Assembly (NCBI RefSeq): GCF_002871795.1 | Contig: NZ_PNHL01000003.1 | Coordinates: forward strand, 223,395 to 287,394 | Length of the DNA: 64,000 nucleotides | Direction of reading: 5' to 3' | From: Brachybacterium sp. UMB0905 | Lineage (GTDB): Bacteria; Actinomycetota; Actinomycetes; Actinomycetales; Dermabacteraceae | Part shown: one piece after another, positions 43,640-50,257 of the stretch | Layout: each line of letters starts with the position of its first letter | Numbering within the stretch: position 1 is the stretch's first letter | Program-made: the position numbers and the translations under genes | The notes under the pieces: model-generated | What the model saw: only the letters and a program-made list of their open reading frames with translations | The model's database searches: none | Told to the model about the DNA's origin: nothing

Positions 43640-44572
43640 GTGGCGAGCGATCGCGCGTACATCAACAGGGGCATCTGGAACGACGCCGACCACCGGCAGC
43701 TCACCCCAGAGGCCCAGCACCTCTACTACATGCTCCTGACCCACCCCACGCTCTCCTATGCGGGCGTCGTGGACTGGCGTCCCAACCGTCTCACCCCCTT
43801 CGCACGCGGCCTGACCGTCGAACGGATCGAGGCGGCGGCCGCGGAGCTGTCCGCCGGCCTGTACATCGTCATCGACGAAGAGACCGAGGAAGTGCTCATC
43901 CGGTCCTGGGTGAAGCACGACGGGGTGCTCAAGCAGCCCCGCCTCGCGGTGTCGATGGCGAACGCGTACACCCGCACCGCATCGAACGACCTCCGGGGTG
44001 TGATCGTGCACGAGCTCGCGAGGCAGCGCGAAGCTCATCCCGAGTACGCGTGCTGGGGGGACTCGAGGGTCCTGGACGTCCTCGCTCAGCCCTCCATTTC
44101 GGCTAAGGATCTGCCCCCGTTTACCCCCACGGTTAGGGCAAGCGTTGGGGATGGGTTTGGGGATGGGTTTACCCCAAACCTATCCCCTGGGGTTGGGCCT
44201 GGTTTGGTCTCCCCCCCTACTCCTACTCCTACTCCTACTCCTACTCCAACTCCCCCTTCCTCTAGCGAGGAAGGGGGGTCCGGGGGGAAACGCCGAGCGA
44301 CCCAGCTCCCCACCGACTGGCATCCCACCGACAAGCACGCGGCTATCGCCGCCGAGCGCAACGTCGACGTAGAGCTCGAAGCCGAGAAGTTCCGCGACTG
44401 GTGCGGAGCGACCGGCCGCACCTACAAGAACCACGACCTCGCCTTCAACAACTGGCTCCGCCGCGCTGAACCACCCCGAGGCAACCAACAACGACAGAAC
44501 CGAGACGCCGCCTCCGCTGAGGCGCTCGTCCAAGCCCACTTCGACATGCAAGCGATGGGAGGCCCCCAATGA
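43640..44572 (+). CDS. Phage replication initiator-like protein with a possible internal origin
   Basis: The 310-residue product has a winged-helix N-terminal domain (AYINRGIWNDADHRQLTPEAQHLYYMLLTHPTLSYAGVVDWRPNRL...LSAGLYIVIDEETEEVLIRSWVKHDGVLKQP), a variable linker with a (TP)n run, and a C-terminal domain (LPTDWHPTDKHAAIAAERNVDVELEAEKFRDWCGATGRTYKNHDLAFNNWLRRA) shared with phage primosomal proteins. The GTG start follows GAGGAGGCC. The DNA of the linker contains iterated G-rich repeats (see the separate entry), as in lambda O, where the origin is inside the initiator gene. Confidence 0.75.
   Translation: MASDRAYINRGIWNDADHRQLTPEAQHLYYMLLTHPTLSYAGVVDWRPNRLTPFARGLTVERIEAAAAELSAGLYIVIDEETEEVLIRSWVKHDGVLKQPRLAVSMANAYTRTASNDLRGVIVHELARQREAHPEYACWGDSRVLDVLAQPSISAKDLPPFTPTVRASVGDGFGDGFTPNLSPGVGPGLVSPPTPTPTPTPTPTPPSSSEEGGSGGKRRATQLPTDWHPTDKHAAIAAERNVDVELEAEKFRDWCGATGRTYKNHDLAFNNWLRRAEPPRGNQQRQNRDAASAEALVQAHFDMQAMGGPQ
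44147..44187. other. Inverted/direct repeats inside the replication gene, possible origin
   Basis: GGGGATGGGTTT occurs twice in a row, and GGGGATGGGTTTGGGG pairs with CCCCAAACCTATCCCC (15 of 16) nine bases later. The stretch is embedded in the non-conserved linker of the replication gene. Confidence 0.45.
44215..44250 (+). repeat. CCTACT hexanucleotide microsatellite
   Basis: About six copies of a 6-bp unit (CCTACT) encode the Pro-Thr run of the replication protein. Copy number is likely to vary, always in frame. Confidence 0.75.
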
Positions 44573-45126
44573 ACGACCCCACCCCGATCGGTGCCGCACT
44601 CGACACGATCCCCACCACACCCACCGAACTCGTCACCGCGGCAGACGGGACCACGGGCGTGATCCAGTGGGAGGGAACAGCAGTCGACGGTCAATGGCTG
44701 ACGAACTACGTCAACCAGCTCATCGCCGCTCGCCTCGTGGAGCCGTGGCAGCTCGGCGGTGACAAAGCGCAGACCGCGCATGCGCGCGCCGCGAACCGCG
44801 ACCGGCTCACGTCTTGGCATCGCGCTCTCGCAGGTCTTCCCCAGGAGGGGCTAGATGCGGCTCGGCAGCACTTCGAGAAGCACGGCGTCCCCGCCGACTC
44901 TCGTGGCTCGCGCCGCTGGCATCTTCGGCCCTCGGATGTGTCCGACTGGGTCCGGGCCCGTGCTCGCCGCCTGATCCCTGCGGAGAAGGCGTGCGAGGCC
45001 CACCCGTCGGAGTGGCGGCACTCGTGCACCCAGTGCGACTACGCGGGCCCCGTAGACCCCGACCGGGCCCGCTCCTACATCGCCCAAATCCGCGCCACCC
45101 TCGCCCAGCGAAAGGACACCCCGTGA
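44569..45126 (+). CDS. Phage replication-associated protein, unknown
   Basis: The 185-residue protein overlaps the replication gene (ATGA). After a variable N-terminus there is WLTNYVNQLIAARLVEPWQLGG, a helical Arg-rich region (FEKHGVPADSRGSRRWHLRPSDVSDWVRARARRLIPAEKACEAHP) and a final HSCTQCDYAGP, a half zinc-knuckle. Position suggests a helicase-loader-like role, unproved. Confidence 0.6.
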   Translation: MNDPTPIGAALDTIPTTPTELVTAADGTTGVIQWEGTAVDGQWLTNYVNQLIAARLVEPWQLGGDKAQTAHARAANRDRLTSWHRALAGLPQEGLDAARQHFEKHGVPADSRGSRRWHLRPSDVSDWVRARARRLIPAEKACEAHPSEWRHSCTQCDYAGPVDPDRARSYIAQIRATLAQRKDTP

Positions 45127-45764
45127 CCTCGTTTGAACTCATCGGCACCATGCGAGATCGCCTCGAAGACATCCGCCACTGGCGCGGCCAGCTCTCCGAC
45201 GTCATGCTCACCATCACCTGCCACGCCATGGACCTCACCGGCATCCGAGGCACCACCAACCGAATCCCCGGCGGTGACGCCCTCGCCATGCTCGGACCCT
45301 GGGCACCCGACGCCGACCACGGCGACGACCTCCCCCACCCAGACCAGATCCTGCGAGAGTGGATGGAGACCATCACGGAGCAACCCTCCCCCAGCTCCTG
45401 GGAAGAGTGCTGGCGCTGGCACTGGGACTCAACACCACGCATTCTCGAATCCCCCTGGGCCGAGGAATGGCAACAAGACCTCACCGCCCTCTGGTGGCGA
45501 CTCGCCCGCCTCACCGGCAACGAACCCAAGCATGAGGAAGACACGATGCGGGGGGCACTCGACTGCATCAACGCCCGCGACGACCTCCCACCGGAGCTGC
45601 GCCTCACAGCACGAGACGCGGACCGGTTCTGGCCCGGAATCGCCCAACGCCTCAAGGACGACCGCCACCACGGCAGACCCACCCCCGACCGCGCAGACGA
45701 CCGCACCTACATAGTCGCCGACCTCCGCGAATACTGGGCGCGCCGACTTGCGTCGGTCGCCTGA
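45123..45764 (+). CDS. Phage protein, unknown
   Basis: 213 residues from a GTG overlapping the previous stop. Trp-rich centre (SSWEECWRWHWDSTPRILESPWAEEWQQDLTALWWRLARLTGNEP) followed by LTARDADRFWPGIAQRLKDDR and REYWARRLASVA, a pattern seen in actinophage proteins of unknown role. It ends the early operon; a terminator follows. Confidence 0.65.
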   Translation: MTSFELIGTMRDRLEDIRHWRGQLSDVMLTITCHAMDLTGIRGTTNRIPGGDALAMLGPWAPDADHGDDLPHPDQILREWMETITEQPSPSSWEECWRWHWDSTPRILESPWAEEWQQDLTALWWRLARLTGNEPKHEEDTMRGALDCINARDDLPPELRLTARDADRFWPGIAQRLKDDRHHGRPTPDRADDRTYIVADLREYWARRLASVA

Positions 45765-45806
45765 CCATGGCAACCTAGACCTGACCCCGAAGTGGGTCCG
45801 AAACCG

Positions 45807-45835
45807 AAGCCCCGAGCCACACAGGCCGGGGCTTT
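45807..45835 (+). terminator. Terminator between the early operon and the tRNA gene
   Basis: Stem AAGCCCCG / CGGGGCTT, followed by TA; short T-run. Confidence 0.65.
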
Positions 45836-45892
45836 ACTCATGCGCCAAGACCGTGACCACCGACCCAGCGCCAGCAGGGACGACCACGGCAC

Positions 45893-45984
45893 GGAGAGTC
45901 CAGCCGACAGATGGCGACGGCAACCGCCTTGAAAGCGGCAAGCCCCCCGAGGGCGTGTGGGTTCGACCCCCACACTCTCCGCCA
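45893..45984 (+). tRNA. Phage tRNA-Ser(UGA) with encoded CCA
   Basis: A 92-nt class II tRNA: acceptor GGAGAGT / ACTCTCC, discriminator G, CCA at 45,982-45,984, anticodon arm ACCGC-CTTGAAA-GCGGC (anticodon TGA), long variable arm GCCCCCCGAGGGC and T-arm GTGGGTTCGACCCCCAC. The host tRNA-Lys in this window lacks encoded CCA, so the two differ in origin. Confidence 0.9.
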
Positions 45985-46227
45985 GGTGCCCGGCGAGACC
46001 GACGGGCCGAAGACCCGGGCACCCGAACCCTCCGCTCGAAGCGCCCCACAGGCGAAACAGCGCTCGCGGAACGCGCACCGCGAAGCGCACCCAAGAGGGC
46101 AAACGCGGCAGCGCAGAACCCCCACCCCGGAAGCCAAGACAGCCCCGGGGTGGGGACACCCCAGGGCCCAGAACAGCAGACCCCCTGCTACCTCACAGCC
46201 CCCACTCCGGAGCCGACTCCCCCCGAC
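45985..46227. other. Non-coding stretch with a hairpin
   Basis: No convincing gene. A stem CCCCACCCCGG / CCGGGGTGGGG at 46,120-46,155 lies downstream of the leftward gene at 46,228 and could terminate it. Confidence 0.5.
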
Positions 46228-46674
46228 CTACCTCGACCCGAACCGAGCAGCCTTCAACGCCGCACGGTCCATCAACGACAAAGACTCCCCCCGAGCCACC
46301 TTCGCGGCCATCGACTCCTCCACGATGATCCGGTCCCGCCACGCCTCGTACGCATCAACGGTGCCGCCCTCAACACCGGAGCCATCGCGGACAACCAACT
46401 CACCCAACGCCGCAAGACCGCGGCCCCGCATCCGCCGATCAGGAGACGGCAGCGGGATCCCGAGAGCCGAAGCCCGAGCAGCCAGATCCTCGTGATCCTC
46501 ACCAAGCGCACGAGCACGCGACTCAGCCCACGACAATGTGGACTCCGAAGCGCGCTCAGCCTTGGCCGACTCGACCTCAGCACGCCGCTCAGCCCTCACA
46601 GCACGCTCATCCGCACGCGCCTGCATCGCATCAACCCTCGCGAGCTGTCGCTCACGCCACTCTCGATACCCCAT
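46228..46674 (-). CDS. Leftward coiled-coil phage protein, unknown
   Basis: 148 residues from ATG 46,674: MGYREWRERQLARVDAMQARADERAVRAERRAEVESAKAERA forms a charged helix with likely coiled-coil character, followed by LGEDHEDLAARASALGIPLPSPDRR and EAWRDRIIVEESMAAKVARGESLSLMDRAALKAARFGSR. Divergent from HNH by 42 bp. Not recognised. Confidence 0.6.
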   Translation of the reverse strand: MGYREWRERQLARVDAMQARADERAVRAERRAEVESAKAERASESTLSWAESRARALGEDHEDLAARASALGIPLPSPDRRMRGRGLAALGELVVRDGSGVEGGTVDAYEAWRDRIIVEESMAAKVARGESLSLMDRAALKAARFGSR

Positions 46675-46716
46675 GAGTGAAGCGTAGCCAGCGGCCACAA
46701 CGGAAGGAAGCAAGGC

Positions 46717-47010
46717 GTGAACTGGACCGAGTACCCCACCAAACGCACCGCCACCCGATCACAGCAGATCGCATGGGAACGCACCATCAAGGCGCGCGAC
46801 AAGCACTGCCAGATCCGCGGCCCACGATGCACCGGACAAGTCAACGAAGCCGACCACATCATCCCCGTCGCAGAAGGCGGAGCAGAACTCGACCCCGCCA
46901 ACGGCCAAGGAGCCTGTCGCACCTGCCACAACGACAAGACCCAAGCCGAAGCGCGCCGCGGACAACACCGCTGGAAACGCAAGCCCGAACCCCACCCCGG
47001 CCTCAAATAA
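46717..47010 (+). CDS. HNH endonuclease
   Basis: The 97-residue protein from GTG 46,717 has the HNH fold: CQIRGPRCTGQVNEADHIIPVAEGGAELDPANGQGACRTCHNDKTQAEARRG, with the first His in ADHIIP, Asn in DPANGQGAC, a last His in CRTCHNDKT and Cys knuckles for zinc. Phage HNH proteins near terminase genes aid packaging or are homing remnants; terminase lies 3 kb away here. Confidence 0.85.
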   Translation: MNWTEYPTKRTATRSQQIAWERTIKARDKHCQIRGPRCTGQVNEADHIIPVAEGGAELDPANGQGACRTCHNDKTQAEARRGQHRWKRKPEPHPGLK

Positions 47011-47113
47011 AACCGCAGGCCAGGGGGGCACCATCCCCTCCCCTCCCCCACCCAGAGCGCGGCGGGGTCGCTAGTCGCTCGGGTTCCGTACAGGTCTGGG
47101 CGGTTGCGTAGTG

Positions 47114-47150
47114 AAGCGCCCGCCGACCTGGTGGAGGTTGGCGGGCGCTT
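47114..47150. terminator. Bidirectional hairpin between HNH and the leftward operon
   Basis: Stem AAGCGCCCGCCGACC / GGTTGGCGGGCGCTT (one mismatch). On the plus strand it is followed by GCGG, on the minus strand by CACTACG, so it is a hairpin without a T-run. Confidence 0.6.
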
Positions 47151-47157
47151 GCGGGGG

Positions 47158-47343
47158 TTATTGCTGGTCGCGTTCTCGGCGTTGCTGGAGGATTCGCATT
47201 GCCATGGCGCGTGATAGGCCGCTGGCTGTGGTGATTTCCTCCCAGGTGTGCCCTGCGTCGCGCGCGTCTTGGATGGCTGTTTCTCGGTCAGTGTTGAGCT
47301 CGCGCCACATGGCTAGTCGTACGAGGGGGTCCATGTGGGGCAT
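47158..47343 (-). CDS. Small helix-turn-helix protein
   Basis: 61 residues with DARDAGHTWEEITTASGLSRAMAMRILQQRRERDQQ, a short DNA-binding helix-turn-helix as in phage regulators. Last gene of a leftward operon of small proteins; it starts 1 bp after the preceding stop. A later ATG (MDPLVRL) is possible. Confidence 0.65.
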   Translation of the reverse strand: MPHMDPLVRLAMWRELNTDRETAIQDARDAGHTWEEITTASGLSRAMAMRILQQRRERDQQ

Positions 47344-47344
47344 G

Positions 47345-47464
47345 CTAGTCGTCCTGCTGGTCGTCCCGCTGGTGTTTGGGGTGTGTCAGTTCTTCTAGGG
47401 CGATGGTGATGCCGTCGATGATGCCTGCTGTGATTTCGCGGATGATGCTGCGGAGTGTGGTCAC
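47345..47464 (-). CDS. Very small phage protein
   Basis: 39 residues from a GTG that overlaps the preceding stop (GTGA): TTLRSIIREITAGIIDGITIALEEL, an amphipathic helix, then a charged tail. Its fit in the overlap chain supports it. Confidence 0.55.
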   Translation of the reverse strand: MTTLRSIIREITAGIIDGITIALEELTHPKHQRDDQQDD

Positions 47465-47772
47465 GGGCTCACCTGTTCGATCTCGGCCCATGACTGGGTT
47501 GAGTCACCGAGCCGGTCGCACTGCCACGGCTGGGTGCGGCGGTAGCCGTGGGCGGTGAGGATGTCGTCGGCTTCGTCGATGTCCCACTGGCCGGGGTCGA
47601 TGACCTCGCCGGTCTCCTCGTCGATCTCGCGGTCCTCGATGGTGGGATTCTCGGCGGGGAGCCATGCGAAGTGATCGCCCTCCCCGTCCTCGAACATCTC
47701 GAAAATGTCCACGCCGTGGGTGTCGTAGAGGGCGTCGAGTCTGGTGGCGGCGGTTGCGATGAGCTTGCTCAT
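47461..47772 (-). CDS. Acidic phage protein, unknown
   Basis: 103 residues, very acidic (FEDGEGDHFAWLPAENPTIEDREIDEETGEVIDPGQWDIDEADDIL). GAAAGGA ribosome site. The charge recalls DNA-mimic proteins, but no family is recognised. Confidence 0.6.
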   Translation of the reverse strand: MSKLIATAATRLDALYDTHGVDIFEMFEDGEGDHFAWLPAENPTIEDREIDEETGEVIDPGQWDIDEADDILTAHGYRRTQPWQCDRLGDSTQSWAEIEQVSP

Positions 47773-47795
47773 GATCGTGGTCCTTTCTGGTGGGG

Positions 47796-47820
47796 CGGGG
47801 CGCTGGTGACCCCGCCCCGG
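47796..47820 (-). terminator. Hairpin between two leftward small genes
   Basis: Stem GGGGCGGGG / CCCCGCCCC, loop of 7-9 nt, between the 41-residue gene and the acidic protein gene; possible attenuator. Confidence 0.5.
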
Positions 47821-47845
47821 TAGGTTGGTTAGGCGGCGGTGTGGT

Positions 47846-47971
47846 TCACCGGCTGTCCTTTTTGTGGGTGGGGGTGCGGCCGAGGGTGATTCGGATGGCG
47901 TGGCGGTACAGCTCTGCGGCGGGGGCGATGGGGGTTCCGGCGTGGCGGGGGCGGTAGTCGGTGGTGCTCAT
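47846..47971 (-). CDS. Very small basic phage protein
   Basis: 41 residues (MSTTDYRPRHAGTPIAPAAELYRHAIRITL...) with a GGAAGGA site in front of the ATG. First gene of the leftward operon. Unknown. Confidence 0.5.
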   Translation of the reverse strand: MSTTDYRPRHAGTPIAPAAELYRHAIRITLGRTPTHKKDSR

Positions 47972-47989
47972 TGGGGGGTCCTTCCTTGG

Positions 47990-48180
47990 TGATCCGTGAT
48001 GGGTGGTGGTGCGCCGGGGGTGTGGGCCACTCTCCCTGTGGTGACCTCTACGCCCTTCCGGCGATGCCTAGATCCTAGACCCTCTACGGCGGGCCGTCAA
48101 CTCCGCTACCGCTTGCGTTGCCCGCCCGCCTATGTCTATCCTATAGGCACCTCCTAGTGCGAGGCTAGGGCATCTACAGA
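47990..48180. promoter_or_regulatory. Divergent promoter region, CTAG-rich
   Basis: No gene seen. The stretch 48,068-48,172 holds repeated CTAG/CTATCC/TAGG words, including the inverted repeat GCCTAT ... ATAGGC at 48,129-48,149 and a possible -10 (TATCCT). It should drive the leftward small-gene operon and the rightward late genes. Confidence 0.45.
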
Positions 48181-48192
48181 AGGGGGAGCGCG

Positions 48193-48522
48193 ATGCTCAC
48201 CGGCGACACGCTTTTCGACCAGTTCGAGGACTACACCACCGATCTCGCCATGGAGGTCGGGCTACGCGGCCTCATCGACACCCTGGAAGTCCTGCAGGAG
48301 TGGTACCGCGAGGCGGGCCGCGCCGAGGGGCTCAGCGTGGATGATGCGGAGCGGCTCGCGATGCGCATCGCTGAGCACATCGCTGACATGCTCGGCATGC
48401 ACTTTCATGATTTCGCGACCGGTGCGCACGACTGGTGCATCCTCGTGGGCGGCCGTACTGAGCCTGCTGCCGTCGCCGGGTACGCGCGGGCGAAGGCTCG
48501 CGAGCTGGGGATGGAGCTGTGA
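48193..48522 (+). CDS. Phage protein, unknown
   Basis: 109 residues, helical (GLIDTLEVLQEWYREAGRAEGLSVDDAERLAMRIAEHIADML) with HFHDFATGAHDWC. Start behind AGAAGGGGGAG. First rightward gene before the packaging module. Not recognised. Confidence 0.65.
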   Translation: MLTGDTLFDQFEDYTTDLAMEVGLRGLIDTLEVLQEWYREAGRAEGLSVDDAERLAMRIAEHIADMLGMHFHDFATGAHDWCILVGGRTEPAAVAGYARAKARELGMEL

Positions 48523-48577
48523 TGATCCACGCGCCCGGGCACCCCGCTGGGGTTCTCATCATCGATGGGAGAGATCA

Positions 48578-49297
48578 GTGACCACCATCGTCAAGGGGCA
48601 GCCGCTGTCCGCAGAGGTCAGGCAGCGGCTCGCCGCTGAGGGTCGGCCCGTCCTGGTCGCTTTCAGTGGTGGGAAAGATGCCATCGCGTGCACGCTTGCG
48701 CTCATCGAAGCGGGGGTAGATGTGCGCCTAGCGCACTTGTATCTGATCCCCGGCCGGGAGCCGGGGACCACACTGGAGTTCGTAGAAGAAGGGCTCTCAT
48801 ACGCCGAGGGCAAGCTCGGTATGAGGGTGCACCGGTACCCACACCCATCCCTCTACCGGATGCTGAACGCGCTGATATTCCAGCCGCCCGAGCGGTGCGC
48901 CATCATCGAAGCAGCCGACCTGCCGATACCTACTTATGAAGAGATCTGGCAGGTCATCCGCATGGACCTAGGGCTAGACCCTGACACATGGGTCGCCGAT
49001 GGGGTGCGGGCAGCGGACTCCCCGTACCGTCGCGCTGCGCTCGTCACGCACGGCGTGATGAAGCCGAGCACCGGGAAGGTCTCCCCGATCCACGATTGGG
49101 TGAAGGCGGAATGGTCCGCATGTCTGGACCGTCACGGATGGCAGCTACCGCCCGATTACGAGATGTTCGGCCGGTCTTTCGATGGGATTGATCGGAGGTT
49201 CCTTGAGCCGATGCGTGCGCACCGGCCGCGGGACTATCAGCGAGTGCTCGATTGGTTCCCGCTGGCAGAGATGGAGTTGGTTCGCCATGGCGTTTGA
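48578..49297 (+). CDS. PAPS-reductase-like PP-loop ATPase of phage
   Basis: The 239-residue protein carries the PP-loop VLVAFSGGKDAIACTLALIEAG at about residues 24-45, then LAHLYLIPG (the second strand), PGTTLEFVEEGLSYAEGKLGMRVHRYPHPS, CAIIEAADLP and a late GVRAADSPYRRAAL. This is the adenine nucleotide alpha-hydrolase fold of PAPS reductase/DndC relatives. It lacks the C-terminal Cys motif of true PAPS reductases, so a role in nucleobase or protein modification is more likely than sulfate reduction. GTG start after GGGAGAGA. Confidence 0.8.
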   Translation: MTTIVKGQPLSAEVRQRLAAEGRPVLVAFSGGKDAIACTLALIEAGVDVRLAHLYLIPGREPGTTLEFVEEGLSYAEGKLGMRVHRYPHPSLYRMLNALIFQPPERCAIIEAADLPIPTYEEIWQVIRMDLGLDPDTWVADGVRAADSPYRRAALVTHGVMKPSTGKVSPIHDWVKAEWSACLDRHGWQLPPDYEMFGRSFDGIDRRFLEPMRAHRPRDYQRVLDWFPLAEMELVRHGV

Positions 49298-49634
49298 GTT
49301 CAAGGGGGCCGGGTTCGGTACCGGCGGCGGGTTCAAGATCAGCGGCGACTCGCCATCGCCGATTGATGGTGTCCAGTACTCCGACAACGCCGAGGTCGAC
49401 TCGGCAGCCGAACTACACGCGCTTGAATCCGCGTACATCCAGCGCCGCAAGGCGGAGGATAAGCGGAAACGTGACGCCACCGACTCCGAATACTGGTTCG
49501 CCGTGTGCTTCGAGTCGCGGGCCGAGAAAGAAGCGTTCCTGCATGCCATCGGAGCTAAGAAGCGGCTCCATGGTGACAAGTATCTTCGCGGCCGGGATCT
49601 CGCCCGGCTGCTGAACATCGATATGAAGGAATGA
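49287..49634 (+). CDS. Phage protein paired with the PP-loop ATPase, unknown
   Basis: 115 residues overlapping the PP-loop gene by 11 bp: a Gly/Phe-rich start (MAFEFKGAGFGTGGGFKISGD), a charged helix (AAELHALESAYIQRRKAEDKRKRDATDSEYW) and FAVCFESRAEKEAFLHAIGAKKRLHGDKYLRGRDLARLLNIDM. The overlap suggests they act together. Confidence 0.7.
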   Translation: MAFEFKGAGFGTGGGFKISGDSPSPIDGVQYSDNAEVDSAAELHALESAYIQRRKAEDKRKRDATDSEYWFAVCFESRAEKEAFLHAIGAKKRLHGDKYLRGRDLARLLNIDMKE

Positions 49635-49636
49635 CT

Positions 49637-49762
49637 ATGCGTCGCGCTCTGGCATCAGCTCTGAATTACACCAAGACCACTCGCGGAGGTACGACTACGC
49701 GGAGCATCCGTGTTGGACGGACATCCGCGAGCCTCTCGCGATCGTCATCGTCGGGTTCGTGA
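49637..49762 (+). CDS. Possible small basic peptide before terminase
   Basis: 41 residues from ATG 49,637 (GAAGGAATGACT before it), Ser/Thr/Arg-rich. A different frame across the same DNA would give EHPCWTDIREPLAIVIVGFVTTLG but lacks a start codon, so assignment is uncertain. Confidence 0.35.
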   Translation: MRRALASALNYTKTTRGGTTTRSIRVGRTSASLSRSSSSGS

Positions 49763-49783
49763 CAACGTTAGGGGTGAGTATCA

Positions 49784-50236
49784 ATGGCAGGCCGTGGACC
49801 AGCACCTAAGGATCCCTCTAAGAGGGTGCGCCGGAACACTGACGCTACCCCGACGACGATTCTTCGTTTCGAGGAAGCAGAGCAGCCGGACCTCCCGGAC
49901 TCCATGCCCTGGCCCGATGAAACCCGGGAATGGTGGGCGATGTGGCGAGACTCCCCACAAGCGGAGCACTTCGGGTCCACCGACTGGGCGTTCCTCCTGG
50001 ACACCGCGATTCTCCACGCGATGCTGTGGGGGAATGGGGACACCAGCGCGCTACCCGAGCTGCGGATCCGGGTCGCAAAGTTCGGGGCAACCCCCGAAGA
50101 CCGCGCGCGTCTGCGCATGCAGTTCGCGGACGCGGACGCGGCGGACTCGAAGCGGCCCACGAAGACGAGTTCCGCCCGTGAACGGCGGGCGAAGATCAGC
50201 GTCATCAGCCCGGCGCAAAAAGCATCGGGAGAATAG
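49784..50236 (+). CDS. Terminase small subunit
   Basis: The 150-residue protein begins MAGRGPAPKDPSKRVRRNTD, the hallmark start of actinophage small terminases, then has WPDETREWWAMWRDSPQAEHFGSTDWAFLLDTAILHAMLWG and RLRMQFADADAADSKRP. It recognises phage DNA and loads the large subunit directly downstream. Confidence 0.87.
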   Translation: MAGRGPAPKDPSKRVRRNTDATPTTILRFEEAEQPDLPDSMPWPDETREWWAMWRDSPQAEHFGSTDWAFLLDTAILHAMLWGNGDTSALPELRIRVAKFGATPEDRARLRMQFADADAADSKRPTKTSSARERRAKISVISPAQKASGE

Positions 50237-50257
50237 CTAGTGAAGGGATGACCGTGG

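Noticed and set aside
44215..44250. CRISPR-like or iteron array
   Set aside because: It is a plain 6-bp microsatellite in a coding frame, without spacers.
45748..46680. A 310-codon plus-strand frame across the phage tRNA-Ser
   Set aside because: It overlaps the tRNA and a leftward gene and has the composition of a shadow frame.
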